The translations under genes and the position numbers were made by a program. From Bog-473 sp963804055 (GTDB taxonomy: Bacteria; Actinomycetota; Acidimicrobiia; Acidimicrobiales; RAAP-2): 64,000 nucleotides of DNA. Below are positions 26,100 to 34,278 of the stretch, in pieces. The stretch covers positions 372,001 through 436,000 of the forward strand of contig CAWDOU010000005.1 in NCBI GenBank assembly GCA_963804055.1, given 5' to 3'. The stretch's first letter is position 1. The number at the start of each line of letters is the position of its first letter. Below the pieces are notes generated by a model. That model did not search any database, was not told the DNA's origin, and was given only the letters and a program-made list of their open reading frames with translations.

Positions 26100-27127
26100 A
26101 CGACGCGCTGGCGATGATCGCGCCGGGCACCCGGTTGCGCGAGGGCCTCGACCGGATCCTGCAGGCCAAGCACGGCGCGCTCATCCTGGTGGGCGACGAC
26201 CCTGCGGTCCTCTCGGTCTGCACCGGCGGCTTCCTGCTCGATGCCGAGTACACGCCCCAACGCCTGTCCGAGCTGGCCAAGATGGACGGCGCCATCATTT
26301 TGGCCGCGGACGCCTCGCGCATCGCCCGGGCTAACGTGCACCTGGTGCCCAAGGCCACCATCGCCACCTCGGAGACCGGGACCCGCCACCGGACGGCCGA
26401 GCGGGTCGCCCGCTCCATTGACGTGCCGGTCATCGCCGTGTCCGAGGCGATGGCGACCATTGCCGTCTACCGCAACGACCTGAAGCACACGACGCAGTCG
26501 GCCGGCTGGCTCATCGACCGCTCGAGCCAGGCGCTGGCCACCCTGCAGCGCTTCCGCTCCCGCTACGACGACGCCCTCTCCACGCTGACCCGCCTCGAAA
26601 TGGAGGACACGGTGTCGGTGCGCGACGTCGTCGCCGTGCTCCAGCCCGGCGAGATGGTCTGCCGCATCGCCGAGGAGATCGAGGGACATCTCGTCGAGCT
26701 GGGGTCCGACGGTCGCCTCATCCACCTGCAGACCGAGGAGCTGCGTTCGGGCGTGCCCGAGAGCCTCGAGCTCGTCCTGCGCGACTACGCCGACGACACG
26801 GGGATCGCCCACCTGCGATCGCTGTCCAGCGACGCCCTGATGGACCTGCCCAAGGTGGTGGCCGCCCTGCACCTCCCGGCCTCGGACGACCAGCTCTACG
26901 CCGAGCTGGCACCGCACGGCTATCGGCTGCTGCACCGGCTCCCCCAGACGCTGTCCGAGGTGCTCATCGAGCGCCTGGTCGATCGCTTCGGGTCGCTGCC
27001 CGAGATCCTGTCGGCCTCCGCGGCCGAGCTCGAGTCCGTCGAGGGCATCGGGGCCGCCACGGCGCGCCACATCCGCGACGGCCTGGCGCGCCTGGTCGAG
27101 GCCAGCATCTTCGAGCGCTACGAATGA
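26066..27127 (+). CDS. disA: Diadenylate cyclase / DNA-integrity scanning protein DisA
   Basis: The 353-residue protein makes c-di-AMP from two ATP and scans DNA for branches. The DAC domain holds the active-site motifs DGA (LAKMDGAIILAAD) and RHR (SETGTRHRTAERVA). A helical linker follows, and the C-terminus has a helix-hairpin-helix domain (ILSASAAELESVEGIGAATARHI). Length is typical. The GTG start lies 34 bases inside radA. Confidence 0.95.
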   Translation: MADGAGGSQPLNDALAMIAPGTRLREGLDRILQAKHGALILVGDDPAVLSVCTGGFLLDAEYTPQRLSELAKMDGAIILAADASRIARANVHLVPKATIATSETGTRHRTAERVARSIDVPVIAVSEAMATIAVYRNDLKHTTQSAGWLIDRSSQALATLQRFRSRYDDALSTLTRLEMEDTVSVRDVVAVLQPGEMVCRIAEEIEGHLVELGSDGRLIHLQTEELRSGVPESLELVLRDYADDTGIAHLRSLSSDALMDLPKVVAALHLPASDDQLYAELAPHGYRLLHRLPQTLSEVLIERLVDRFGSLPEILSASAAELESVEGIGAATARHIRDGLARLVEASIFERYE

Positions 27128-27137
27128 GCGGGTGATC

Positions 27138-27146
27138 TGGTAAAAT
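27138..27146 (+). promoter_or_regulatory. Extended -10 promoter of carD
   Basis: TGGTAAAAT (TGn-TAAAAT) stands in an AT-rich patch after disA. Transcription from about 27153 would give carD a leader of about 110 bases. Confidence 0.55.
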
Positions 27147-27262
27147 AGCTAGTCACCTTCGGACGGCCCACGCCCGTCCCGGCTGCCTCCGCACAGCATC
27201 GCCGCAGCTCTGCGTGCCCGTGCGGGCGTCGCCGATCCACCCAAAAGGGAGCCCTGAGTCCT

Positions 27263-27742
27263 GTGTCCTTCAAGGTCGGAGACAAAGTCGTCTACCCCCA
27301 CCACGGGGCGGCCGTCATCGAGAAGCGGGAGACCAAGGTCGCCTTCGGCGAGAAGCGCGAGTACCTCGTCCTGCGCCTCGCCTACGGCGATCTGATCCTC
27401 AACGTGCCCGCCGACAACACCGAAGGCGTCGGCCTGCGCGAGGTCATCAACGACGAGGAGGTCGAGGAGGTCTTCGCCGTGCTGCGCAAGAAGGAGGCGC
27501 GCATGCCGACGAACTGGTCCCGGCGCTACAAGAACCACTCCGAGAAGCTGCGCTCCGGCGACATCTACCAGGTGGCCGAGGTGGTGCGGAACCTCTCCAT
27601 CCGGGACAAGGACAAGGGGCTGTCGGCCGGCGAGAAGCGCATGCTGCAGCGGGCCCGCCAGATCCTGGTGTCCGAGCTGACCTTCGCGCTCAATGTGGAC
27701 GAGGAGACGGCCGAAGAGCGCCTGAACGAGGCCCTGACCTGA
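27263..27742 (+). CDS. carD: CarD-family transcriptional regulator (RNA polymerase-binding)
   Basis: The 159-residue protein opens SFKVGDKVVYPHHGAAVIEKRE, the Tudor-like RNA-polymerase-interaction domain, and ends in the helical DNA-binding part with LSAGEKRMLQRARQILVSELTFAL. In mycobacteria CarD stabilises open complexes at rRNA and other promoters and is essential. The GTG at 27263 follows AAAAGGGAGCC. The stop lies 29 bases before the ispD start, so ispD-ispF may be co-transcribed. Confidence 0.95.
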   Translation: MSFKVGDKVVYPHHGAAVIEKRETKVAFGEKREYLVLRLAYGDLILNVPADNTEGVGLREVINDEEVEEVFAVLRKKEARMPTNWSRRYKNHSEKLRSGDIYQVAEVVRNLSIRDKDKGLSAGEKRMLQRARQILVSELTFALNVDEETAEERLNEALT

Positions 27743-27771
27743 GCGACGGGACCGGCCGCACCGGGGGACCG

Positions 27772-28425
27772 GTGTGGTCGATCGTCGTGGCCGGGGGCAG
27801 CGGCCGTCGTTTCGGCCGGTTGAAGCAGTTCTCCGACCTGGGTGGCCGCCCGGTGCTCGCCTGGGCCGTCGAGGCGTGCCGGGCCTGTTCCTCCGGCGTC
27901 GTCCTCGTCCTGCCGGAGGCGTCCGCGACCGGGGTCTCGGACCCGCACGGCGCCGACGCCGTCGTCGCGGGCGGTGCCACCCGGGCCGAGTCGGTGCGCT
28001 GCGGCCTGGCCGCCGTGCCCGCCGACGCCGAGGTGATCGTGGTGCACGACGCGGCGCGGCCGCTGGCCTCGCCGGCCCTGTTCGCCGCCGTCATCGCGGC
28101 GGTGACCGACGGGGGGGCGGACGGGGCTGTGCCCGGGGTGCCGCCGAGTGACACCATCAAGGCCGTGGACGAGTCCGGCCGGGTCACCGACACCCTCGAC
28201 CGGACCAGGCTGGTCGCGGTGCAGACCCCGCAGGCCTTCCGCGCCGCGCCGCTGCGGCGGGCACACGCCGAGGCGCCGGGGGCCGGCGCCACCGACGACG
28301 CCATGCTGGTGGAGGCGGCGGGCGGCCTGGTGCAGGTGGTGCCCGGGGAGCCCGGCAACCTCAAGATCACCGATCCCGACGACCTGCAGGCGGCCGAGCG
28401 GCTGCTGGCGGCCCGGCCCCGGTGA
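27772..28425 (+). CDS. ispD: 2-C-methyl-D-erythritol 4-phosphate cytidylyltransferase
   Basis: The 217-residue enzyme makes CDP-methylerythritol in the MEP isoprenoid pathway. WSIVVAGGSGRRFGRLKQFSDLGGRPVL is the CTP-binding loop; VIVVHDAARPL and IKAVDESGRVTDTLDRTRLVAVQTPQAFR complete the active site. The GTG at 27772 gives a normal N-terminus; an upstream in-frame CTG at 27739 overlapping the carD stop is less likely. ispF overlaps as GTGA. Confidence 0.93.
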   Translation: MWSIVVAGGSGRRFGRLKQFSDLGGRPVLAWAVEACRACSSGVVLVLPEASATGVSDPHGADAVVAGGATRAESVRCGLAAVPADAEVIVVHDAARPLASPALFAAVIAAVTDGGADGAVPGVPPSDTIKAVDESGRVTDTLDRTRLVAVQTPQAFRAAPLRRAHAEAPGAGATDDAMLVEAAGGLVQVVPGEPGNLKITDPDDLQAAERLLAARPR

Positions 28426-28898
28426 GCATGCGCATCGGACAGGGCATCGACGTGCACCGCTTCGCCGATGACCCGCATCGCCGGCTCGTCCTGGGCGGCG
28501 TCGAGATCGAGGGCGCCCGGGGCCTCGGCGGTCACAGCGACGCCGACGCCGTGTGCCACGCCCTGGCCGACGCCGTGCTGGGCGCGGTGGGCCTGGGCGA
28601 CCTCGGCCGGCACTTCCCCGACACCGACGCGGTGTGGGAGGGCGCCGACAGCGTGGCCCTGCTCACCGAGGTGGTGGCCATGGCGGCCCGGGAGGGATTC
28701 GCCTGCGCCAATGCCGACTGCACCATCGTCGCCGACACGCCCCGCCTGGCGCCGCACACCGCGGCCATGGTGGAGCGCCTCAGCGCCGTGCTGGGCGCGC
28801 CGGTCTCGGTCAAGGCGACCCGGGCGGAGGGGCTCGGCGCGTTGGGCCGGGCCGAGGGCATCGCCTGCCTCGCCGTCGTGCTGATGGAGTCGACGTGA
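28422..28898 (+). CDS. ispF: 2-C-methyl-D-erythritol 2,4-cyclodiphosphate synthase
   Basis: The 158-residue enzyme cyclises the CDP intermediate. RIGQGIDVHRFADDP carries the zinc Asp and His (DxH), GGHSDADAVCHALADAVLGA the HSDAD region, GDLGRHFPDTDAVWEGADS and VKATRAEGLGALGRAEGIAC the rest. All zinc and CDP contacts are present. Start and stop overlap the flanking genes by four bases. Confidence 0.96.
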   Translation: MSMRIGQGIDVHRFADDPHRRLVLGGVEIEGARGLGGHSDADAVCHALADAVLGAVGLGDLGRHFPDTDAVWEGADSVALLTEVVAMAAREGFACANADCTIVADTPRLAPHTAAMVERLSAVLGAPVSVKATRAEGLGALGRAEGIACLAVVLMEST

Positions 28899-29767
28899 GC
28901 CGCCGGCCGGCAACCCGTGGTGGGCCGCGCCGCGCCCCGGCGCGCCAGGACCCGCGCCGCGCCGGCGGCGAGGGCGGGCGTCAGGAGCGCCGTCCCGGCC
29001 CGCGCAGCGAGCTGGGCGGCGACCAGGTCGAGGGCCGGCGGGCCGTGCTCGAGCTGCTGACGGTCGGCCGCCGCACCGTGCGCCGGATCATGCTGGCCGA
29101 GGACCAGGACCCCTCGCCGCAGCTCGACCGGATTGAGGAGCTGGCCGGGCGCATGCGGGTCCCGGTCGAGACGGTGCCCCGGGCCCGCCTGGACGCGCAG
29201 GCCCGCACCGAGTCGCCCCAGGGCGTGCTGGCGCTGGCCCGCCCGCTCGAGCCGGTGCCGCTCGAGGACCTCGCCGCACCCGACCGCCGCGGCGCGCCGC
29301 CGTTCCTCCTGGTGGCGGCCGGCATCACGGACCCGCGCAACCTGGGTGCGCTGCTGCGCAGCGCAGAGTGTGCCGGGGTGACCGGGGTCGTGCTGCCGCG
29401 GCACCGCTCGGCCCGGCTGTCGCCCACGGTGACCAAGACGGCGGCCGGAGCGATTGAGCACCTCCCCTTCGCCGTGGTGGGCGGCGTGCCCGCCGCGCTC
29501 AGCGAGCTGCGCGAGCTCGGCGTGTGGTCGATCGGCCTGGCGGGCGAGGCGGGCCAGTCGCTCTACGACCTGCCGCTGGGCGAGGGGCCGGTGGCGCTCG
29601 TCGTCGGCAGCGAGGAGAAGGGGCTGGCGCCGCTGGTGCGCCGCCGCTGCGATGCGGTCGCCGCCATCCCCCAGCACGGCACGCTGCCCTCGCTCAACGT
29701 CGGCGTGGCCGGTGCGGTGGCGTGCTTCGAGGTGGCCCGCCAGCGCGCCGCCGCGACGCGACGCTAG
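28895..29767 (+). CDS. rlmB: 23S rRNA 2'-O-methyltransferase, RlmB/TrmH family
   Basis: The 290-residue SPOUT enzyme has a basic disordered N-terminus, a substrate-binding domain (VEGRRAVLELLTVGRRTV), and the knotted domain with GITDPRNLGALLRSAECAGVTGVV, VVGSEEKGLAPLVRRRCD and IPQHGTLPSLNVGVAGAVACFE. It probably methylates G2251 of 23S rRNA. In many actinomycetes cysS lies between ispF and this gene; it is absent here. The stop TAG is shared with the convergent mscL stop. Confidence 0.92.
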   Translation: MSRRPATRGGPRRAPARQDPRRAGGEGGRQERRPGPRSELGGDQVEGRRAVLELLTVGRRTVRRIMLAEDQDPSPQLDRIEELAGRMRVPVETVPRARLDAQARTESPQGVLALARPLEPVPLEDLAAPDRRGAPPFLLVAAGITDPRNLGALLRSAECAGVTGVVLPRHRSARLSPTVTKTAAGAIEHLPFAVVGGVPAALSELRELGVWSIGLAGEAGQSLYDLPLGEGPVALVVGSEEKGLAPLVRRRCDAVAAIPQHGTLPSLNVGVAGAVACFEVARQRAAATRR

Positions 29768-30180
29768 GCCGCCGCCCCCACCTCGGACGTGCAGAAGGCG
29801 CAGCGCCGCGCCGCCACGGGAATGTCGCTCAGGCACTCGGGACATTCCCGCGTCTCGGGCTTGGGCTCCTCGGTGGGGAGCAGGTTCAACCGGCGCATGA
29901 GCGCGGTCAGCGGCACCACGACGGCGAAGAAGACGACCGTGGCCACGATGAGGAACGACAGCAGCGCGTTGAGGAACGAGCCGTACTTGAACCGCGAGTG
30001 GTGCAGCGTGAAGGTCAGGTTGGAGAAGTCGGGCTTGCCGAAGATGGCGGCGACGAGCGGGGTGACGAGGTCGGCCACGAACGCGGTGATCATGGCCGTG
30101 AAGGCGACGCCGACCACGACCGCCACCGCCAGGTCGACGACGTTGCCCCGCAGCACGAACTTCTTGAAGTCAGACAGCAT
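29764..30180 (-). CDS. mscL: Large-conductance mechanosensitive channel MscL with C-terminal zinc ribbon
   Basis: The 138-residue protein starts MLSDFKKFVLRGNVVDLAVAVVVGVAF, the MscL amphipathic helix and first membrane segment, with GNALLSFLIVATVVFF-type second segment (FLNALLSFLIVATVVFFAVV). After the cytoplasmic helix it ends CPECLSDIPVAARRCAFC, a CxxC-CxxC zinc-ribbon not found in E. coli MscL. It opens under membrane tension to release solutes. GGGAGGACTGC precedes the ATG. The added ribbon could bind a partner or metal. Confidence 0.93.
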   Translation of the reverse strand: MLSDFKKFVLRGNVVDLAVAVVVGVAFTAMITAFVADLVTPLVAAIFGKPDFSNLTFTLHHSRFKYGSFLNALLSFLIVATVVFFAVVVPLTALMRRLNLLPTEEPKPETRECPECLSDIPVAARRCAFCTSEVGAAA

Positions 30181-30299
30181 GCAGTCCTCCCTACTCGCCA
30201 CCGGCCGAGCGCACGGTCCTGACGGGATCTTGTACCCGTTGCGCCCCGATCCGCCACGCCGGGGGACGGGGAGGAGCCGGGGAGGGGATCGACACTGGG

Positions 30300-30372
30300 A
30301 GCCCGAGGCAGGAATCGAACCCGCGACATCTTCATTACAAGTGAAGTGCTCTACCAACTGAGCTACTCGGGC
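30300..30372 (-). tRNA. tRNA-Thr (anticodon UGU)
   Basis: The minus strand folds as a full cloverleaf: acceptor GCCCGAG/CTCGGGC, D arm GCTCAGTTGGTAGAGC, anticodon stem CTTCA/TGAAG around loop CTTGTAA, and T arm GCGGGTTCGATTCCTGC. The anticodon TGT reads ACA threonine codons. The discriminator base is T and CCA is not encoded. Confidence 0.97.
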
Positions 30373-30469
30373 GCGTTGCGCCCCAGGTTACAGGGCCGCG
30401 GCCGCGTCACCCGCCCGACCAGCGGAAAGGCTTGCTTCGGACGGGGTGCCGGGGCAGGCTGGTCCCTCA

Positions 30470-31072
30470 ATGGATGACGATCAGCCGCAGACAGCATCGT
30501 CCGGCTCGCTCTCGATCGTCCGGGCGGCGGCTGTCATCATCCTCTTCGCTGTGGCGGTGGCGGTCCTGGTCTCGGTCGGGACGAGGCCGAGCGTGAGCAG
30601 CACGCCGACGACGACCACGCCGACCACCGCCGCCGCGGGCGGCTCGACCACCACGACCGTGGCGGGCGGTGGCGCGGCCACCACCACGACGACGGCCGCC
30701 CACACGACGACGACCAAGGCGGGGCACAAGGGGTCGACCACGACCACGACGGCGCCCCCGAGCGCCACCAGTGTCGTGGTGGCCAACGCCACGAGCACCA
30801 ACGGCCTCGCCGCGCACTACTCGACGGTCATTGGCGCCGGGGGTTGGACCATGAAGACGCCGGTCGACGCGTCGACCACGGAGGCGACGTCGGCGGTCTA
30901 CTACGCAGCGGGCCAGCAGCAGCAGGCGGGGTCGATCGCCACGACCATCGGCGTCAAGCCGGCCCAGGTGCTGCCGCTCACGACGTCCACGCCCGTCACC
31001 GGCGTCACGGGCGTCGATGTCGTCGTGGTCATCGGCGCGGACCTGGCCGCCACGACGACCACCACCACCTGA
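30470..31072 (+). CDS. Membrane-anchored LytR_C-like protein with Thr-rich linker
   Basis: The 200-residue protein has one N-terminal membrane segment (IVRAAAVIILFAVAVAVLVSV), then about 65 residues almost wholly T, A, G and K, and a C-terminal domain with VVVANATSTNGLAAHYSTVIGAGGW and TGVDVVVVIGADL, the pattern of the LytR C-terminal domain without the LCP catalytic part. Such proteins lie on the cell-wall side of the membrane and function is unknown. It ends again in a Thr run. The ATG at 30470 is preferred over an upstream GTG. Confidence 0.75.
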   Translation: MDDDQPQTASSGSLSIVRAAAVIILFAVAVAVLVSVGTRPSVSSTPTTTTPTTAAAGGSTTTTVAGGGAATTTTTAAHTTTTKAGHKGSTTTTTAPPSATSVVVANATSTNGLAAHYSTVIGAGGWTMKTPVDASTTEATSAVYYAAGQQQQAGSIATTIGVKPAQVLPLTTSTPVTGVTGVDVVVVIGADLAATTTTTT

Positions 31073-31074
31073 CG

Positions 31075-31908
31075 TTGGCGGCGGACGGCGACGCCGCGGC
31101 GCGCCTGCCGGCGTTGCTGCGGCCGCTGGTGGACGGGCCGGCGCGCAGCGCGCTGTTCTTGGATTTCGACGGGACGCTGTCGGCTGTCGTCACCGACCCA
31201 CGCGAGGCGCGTCCGCTCCCCGGCGTGCCGGCGCTCGTGGCCGCGCTCGCCGTCCCCTTCGCGTTGGTCGCCGTGATCTCGGGCCGGCCCACCGCGTTCT
31301 TGGAGGAGGCCCTGGGCGCGCCGCCGGGCGTCACGCTGGCCGGCCTCTACGGGCTCGAGCGCGCGCTGCAGGGCGAGGCCCACGACGCGTGGGCGGCGGT
31401 CATCGACGAGGTGGTGGCCGAGGCGATGGCCACGGCGCCTCCGGGCGTCTATGTGGAGCCGAAGGGCCTGACGGTGACACTGCATTTCCGCCGGGCGCCC
31501 GAGCACGCCGACTGGGTGGTGGACTTCGCCGAGCGCCAGCGCGCCACCCGTGGCCTCATGGTCGTCCAGGGGCGGCTCGAGCGCGAGCTGCGCCCGGCGC
31601 TGGCGGTCGACAAGGGAACCGTGGTGCGCAGCCTCGTGGCGGAGCACGACGCCAGCGGCGAGCCGTTGTGGGCGGCGGCCGCCTTCGGGGACGACGTCGG
31701 GGACCTGCCCGCCTTCGCCGCGCTGGACGCGCTCGGTGCGGCCGGCGGGCCGTTGCGCACGGTGGTGCGGGTGGCGGCGGTCGACCCCGAGAGCCCGGGC
31801 GCGGTGGCGGCGGCAGCGGACCTGACGGTGGCCGGTGCCACCGGTGCCGTGGCGCTGCTGCGCGAGCTGGCCGACGCCGCGGGCGCGGCGGGTCCCGCTC
31901 AGCGCTGA
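31075..31908 (+). CDS. otsB: Trehalose-6-phosphate phosphatase
   Basis: The protein of about 277 residues is a HAD phosphatase: ALFLDFDGTLSAVV supplies the nucleophile Asp, AVISGRP the second motif, VTLHFRR and LRPALAVDKGTVVRSLV the third, and AAFGDDVGDLPAF the last Asp pair. It removes phosphate from trehalose-6-phosphate. The TTG at 31075, two bases after the previous stop, is the best long start; a GTG at 31129 also exists, so the start is uncertain. It ends 10 bases inside the convergent otsA. Confidence 0.87.
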   Translation: MAADGDAAARLPALLRPLVDGPARSALFLDFDGTLSAVVTDPREARPLPGVPALVAALAVPFALVAVISGRPTAFLEEALGAPPGVTLAGLYGLERALQGEAHDAWAAVIDEVVAEAMATAPPGVYVEPKGLTVTLHFRRAPEHADWVVDFAERQRATRGLMVVQGRLERELRPALAVDKGTVVRSLVAEHDASGEPLWAAAAFGDDVGDLPAFAALDALGAAGGPLRTVVRVAAVDPESPGAVAAAADLTVAGATGAVALLRELADAAGAAGPAQR

Positions 31909-33278
31909 GCGGCGGCCACCTGGTCGTCCCACCAGTCGGCCGCCGTGCGCCCCCGCACGACGGAGCGCAACGCCGCCGCGCGCGACGCGCGCGCCGGGGC
32001 ATCCATCGACAGGGCGGCGTGCAGCGCGTCGGCGGTGCCGGCGACGTCGAACGGGTTGACGCCCAGCGCGCCGCCACCGGCCAGGGCCAGCTCCTCCCAG
32101 GCGCCCGCCTGGCGCGACAGCACCAGGACGCCGTCGGCCGTGTTGAGCAGCGGGCCCTCCTTCGCCACCAGGTTGAGGCCGTCGCGCACCGGGTTGACCA
32201 GCAGTACGTCCGACATGGTCAACGCGGCGAGCGAGCGGGCCCAGTCGTCCTCGACCGAGAGCATGATCGGTGTCCACGCCGCGGTCCCGAGGGAGTGGTT
32301 GATGCGGGCGGCGGTGTGCTCGACGTCGGCGGCGTAGGCGAGGTACTCGGCCAGTCCCTGCCGGCTGGGATAGGCCAGCGCGACGTGCACCACGCGGCCG
32401 CGCCACTCGGGGTACGCCGTCAGCAGCTCCTCGAAGGCGAGCATCCCCCGCACGATGTTCTTCGAGGGCTCCATGCGGTCGGTCCGGGCGACGATGCGGC
32501 ACCCGCCCACCTCGGCCCGCAACGCGGCGGCGGCCTCCATGCAGGCCGGCGCGGCGGCCTCCTGCTCGAGCACGCCGGCGTCGGGGCCGAGCGGGGCGAC
32601 GAAGGTCGGGGGTGCGTTGCGCCCTGCCGCGGCATAGCAGGCCTCGAACCCGGCCTCCCACTGGTGGCAGTGGAAGCCGCAGGCGCCGTAGCCGGCCATG
32701 CCGTCGAGCAGCTCGGCCACCACGTCGTCGGGCAGCACGGCGAGCATGTCGGGCGCCGCGAACGGCGTGTGCAGGAAGTGCACCGTGCGCAGGTCCGGGC
32801 GCGCCTCGGCCAGCATCCGCCCGAGCAGCGAGAAGTGGTAGTCCTGCACGTAGACGGCGTCTCCCTGGGCGGCCCGCGCCACCACGACGTCGGCCATGGC
32901 CCGGTTGTAGCGGCGGTAGCCGTCCCAGGCCGCCCGCCAGTGGCGGTCGAAGCGGGGGCGGTGCGGCAGGTCGAAGAGATGGTGGTGGCAGTACCAGAGC
33001 GTGGTGTTGGCCACCACGTCGTACGCCTGGCGGTAGGTGTCGTCGTCGACGACCACCGGGAGCAGGTCGAGGCCGTCCTCGTGCATGAGGCCCCGGGCGA
33101 CCGCCTCGCGGTCCGCCGCCCCCATCGTCACCGAGGCCCACGTCGTGCCGGTCCCGGCCAGGATCCGGTGCAGCGACGAGGCCAGCCCGCCGGCCGCCCG
33201 CACCGGGACGGGCGCGCCGCCGGCCTCGCTGCGGAAGGTCAGCGGGCCGCGATTGGAGACGACGATGGTGCCGCTCAC
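31899..33278 (-). CDS. otsA: Trehalose-6-phosphate synthase (GT20)
   Basis: The 459-residue enzyme transfers glucose from a nucleotide sugar to glucose-6-phosphate. TIVVSNRGPLTFR and RAAGGLASSL (glucose-phosphate loop), VYVQDYHFSLLGRML, FLHTPFAAPDML, ARTDRMEPSKNIVRGMLAF and VNPVRDGLNLVAKEG are the GT20 motifs. Its 3' end overlaps otsB tail-to-tail by 10 bases. The GTG start at 33278 faces gpgS, whose stop is 34 bases upstream, so gpgS-otsA may be one transcript. Confidence 0.93.
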   Translation of the reverse strand: MSGTIVVSNRGPLTFRSEAGGAPVPVRAAGGLASSLHRILAGTGTTWASVTMGAADREAVARGLMHEDGLDLLPVVVDDDTYRQAYDVVANTTLWYCHHHLFDLPHRPRFDRHWRAAWDGYRRYNRAMADVVVARAAQGDAVYVQDYHFSLLGRMLAEARPDLRTVHFLHTPFAAPDMLAVLPDDVVAELLDGMAGYGACGFHCHQWEAGFEACYAAAGRNAPPTFVAPLGPDAGVLEQEAAAPACMEAAAALRAEVGGCRIVARTDRMEPSKNIVRGMLAFEELLTAYPEWRGRVVHVALAYPSRQGLAEYLAYAADVEHTAARINHSLGTAAWTPIMLSVEDDWARSLAALTMSDVLLVNPVRDGLNLVAKEGPLLNTADGVLVLSRQAGAWEELALAGGGALGVNPFDVAGTADALHAALSMDAPARASRAAALRSVVRGRTAADWWDDQVAAAQR

Positions 33279-33312
33279 GGTGCCGCGCCCCGCCGCAGCG
33301 CGCCCGGTGACG

Positions 33313-34107
33313 TCACGGCCGCGGCGGCAGCGCCGACGGGGGGACGCGTTCGAGGGCGGCCCGCAGCACGTCGACGGCCTGGGGCCGCAGCTCGTGCAGC
33401 GGCCGGTTGCGGTGGATGCGCTCGCCCAGGTCGACCTGGGCCAGGCGGTCCGGACCCAGCTGCTGGGCCACGTCGATGAGCAACCCGAGCTCGACCCCGT
33501 AGCCGGCGGCGAAGCCGAGCTTCTCGAAGACCCAGCGGTGCGCCGCCGTCTCGCCGGCCAGGGGCTGGCGTACCCAGGAGAGCTCGGGGAAGAGCAGCTC
33601 GAGCACGGGCCGGGCCACCAGCTCGGTCACCCGCCCGCCCCCGGTGGGCTCGCCGTGCAGCGGCCGCGTGTAGAAGCCCTTGACGAGGGCCACGTGGTCG
33701 GTGCTGAGCAGCGGGCCGAGCAGCCCGGTCACGAAGGCCGGGGTGGTGTTGGCCACGTCGGCGTCGAGGAAGGCGACGATGTCGCCGCTGGAGGCGGCCA
33801 GCGCCGCCGCCATGGCCTGGCCCTTGCCGCCGGCCCCGCCGGGCCCCGCCACCACGCCCGCCCCGGCGCTGCGGGCCTGCTCGGCCGTGTCGTCGAGCGA
33901 GCCGTCGTCGAGGACGATGACCTCGTCGACCAGCCCGTTCCCGCCGTGGGCGGCCAGGAAGGGTTGGACGACCGCCCGCACGACCGAGCCCACGGTCGAG
34001 CCCTCGTCCCGGGCCGGGATGCAGACCGAGACCGTCCGCCCGGTCCTGGCCTTGGCCTCGAGCACGGGAGCACTGGGGAAATCACCGTGGTGATAGGTCT
34101 GGGACAC
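33313..34107 (-). CDS. gpgS: Glucosyl-3-phosphoglycerate synthase
   Basis: The 264-residue GT-A glycosyltransferase (GT81) begins with TVSVCIPARDEGSTVGSVVR and carries VIVLDDGSLDDT, the metal-binding IVAFLDADVAN (DxD) and the GpgS signature FPELSWVRQPLAGETAAHR. It makes glucosyl-3-phosphoglycerate, precursor of glucosylglycerate and of methylglucose lipopolysaccharides. It is shorter than the mycobacterial enzyme by about 60 residues, mostly at the C-terminus. The GTG start at 34107 lacks a clear ribosome site. The partner phosphatase gene is not seen here. Confidence 0.88.
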   Translation of the reverse strand: MSQTYHHGDFPSAPVLEAKARTGRTVSVCIPARDEGSTVGSVVRAVVQPFLAAHGGNGLVDEVIVLDDGSLDDTAEQARSAGAGVVAGPGGAGGKGQAMAAALAASSGDIVAFLDADVANTTPAFVTGLLGPLLSTDHVALVKGFYTRPLHGEPTGGGRVTELVARPVLELLFPELSWVRQPLAGETAAHRWVFEKLGFAAGYGVELGLLIDVAQQLGPDRLAQVDLGERIHRNRPLHELRPQAVDVLRAALERVPPSALPPRP

Positions 34108-34170
34108 GCCCTCGATTCAAGCAGCCCCGCTGCGTTGAGTCGGCCGCCCCCGGCGGGCTACCATTGTCCC

Positions 34171-34270
34171 CATCATCCAGAGCGACTGAGGGACGGGCCC
34201 GTCGACGTCGCGGCAACCAGTGCAGTGCGGGGGACCGCAGGGCACCTGGTGCCAATGCCCGATCGATGAG
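34171..34270 (+). promoter_or_regulatory. SAM-I (S-box) riboswitch upstream of thrC
   Basis: The leader matches the SAM-I core: ATCCAGAGCG, TGAGGGACGGGCCC, GCGGCAACC, then a TGCGG-GGGA-CCGCA hairpin, GGTGCCAATGCCC and a closing GATGA. TCATC (34173-34177) pairs with GATGA (34265-34269) as P1. The 3' strand of P1 touches the GAGGAGGA ribosome site of thrC, and no terminator hairpin follows, so control is probably at translation: high SAM hides the site. The match is to the consensus as I know it. Confidence 0.88.
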
Positions 34271-34278
34271 GAGGACCG

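Noticed and set aside
30600..30760. ACC/ACG-rich low-complexity tract as non-coding microsatellite
   Set aside because: It is in frame within the LytR_C-like gene and encodes a Thr-rich linker.
34171..34270. SAM-IV riboswitch instead of SAM-I
   Set aside because: The order ATCCAGAGCG, GAGGGA, GGCAACC, GGTGCCAA and the P1 closing helix fit SAM-I better; SAM-IV has a different core around GTCATGAG.
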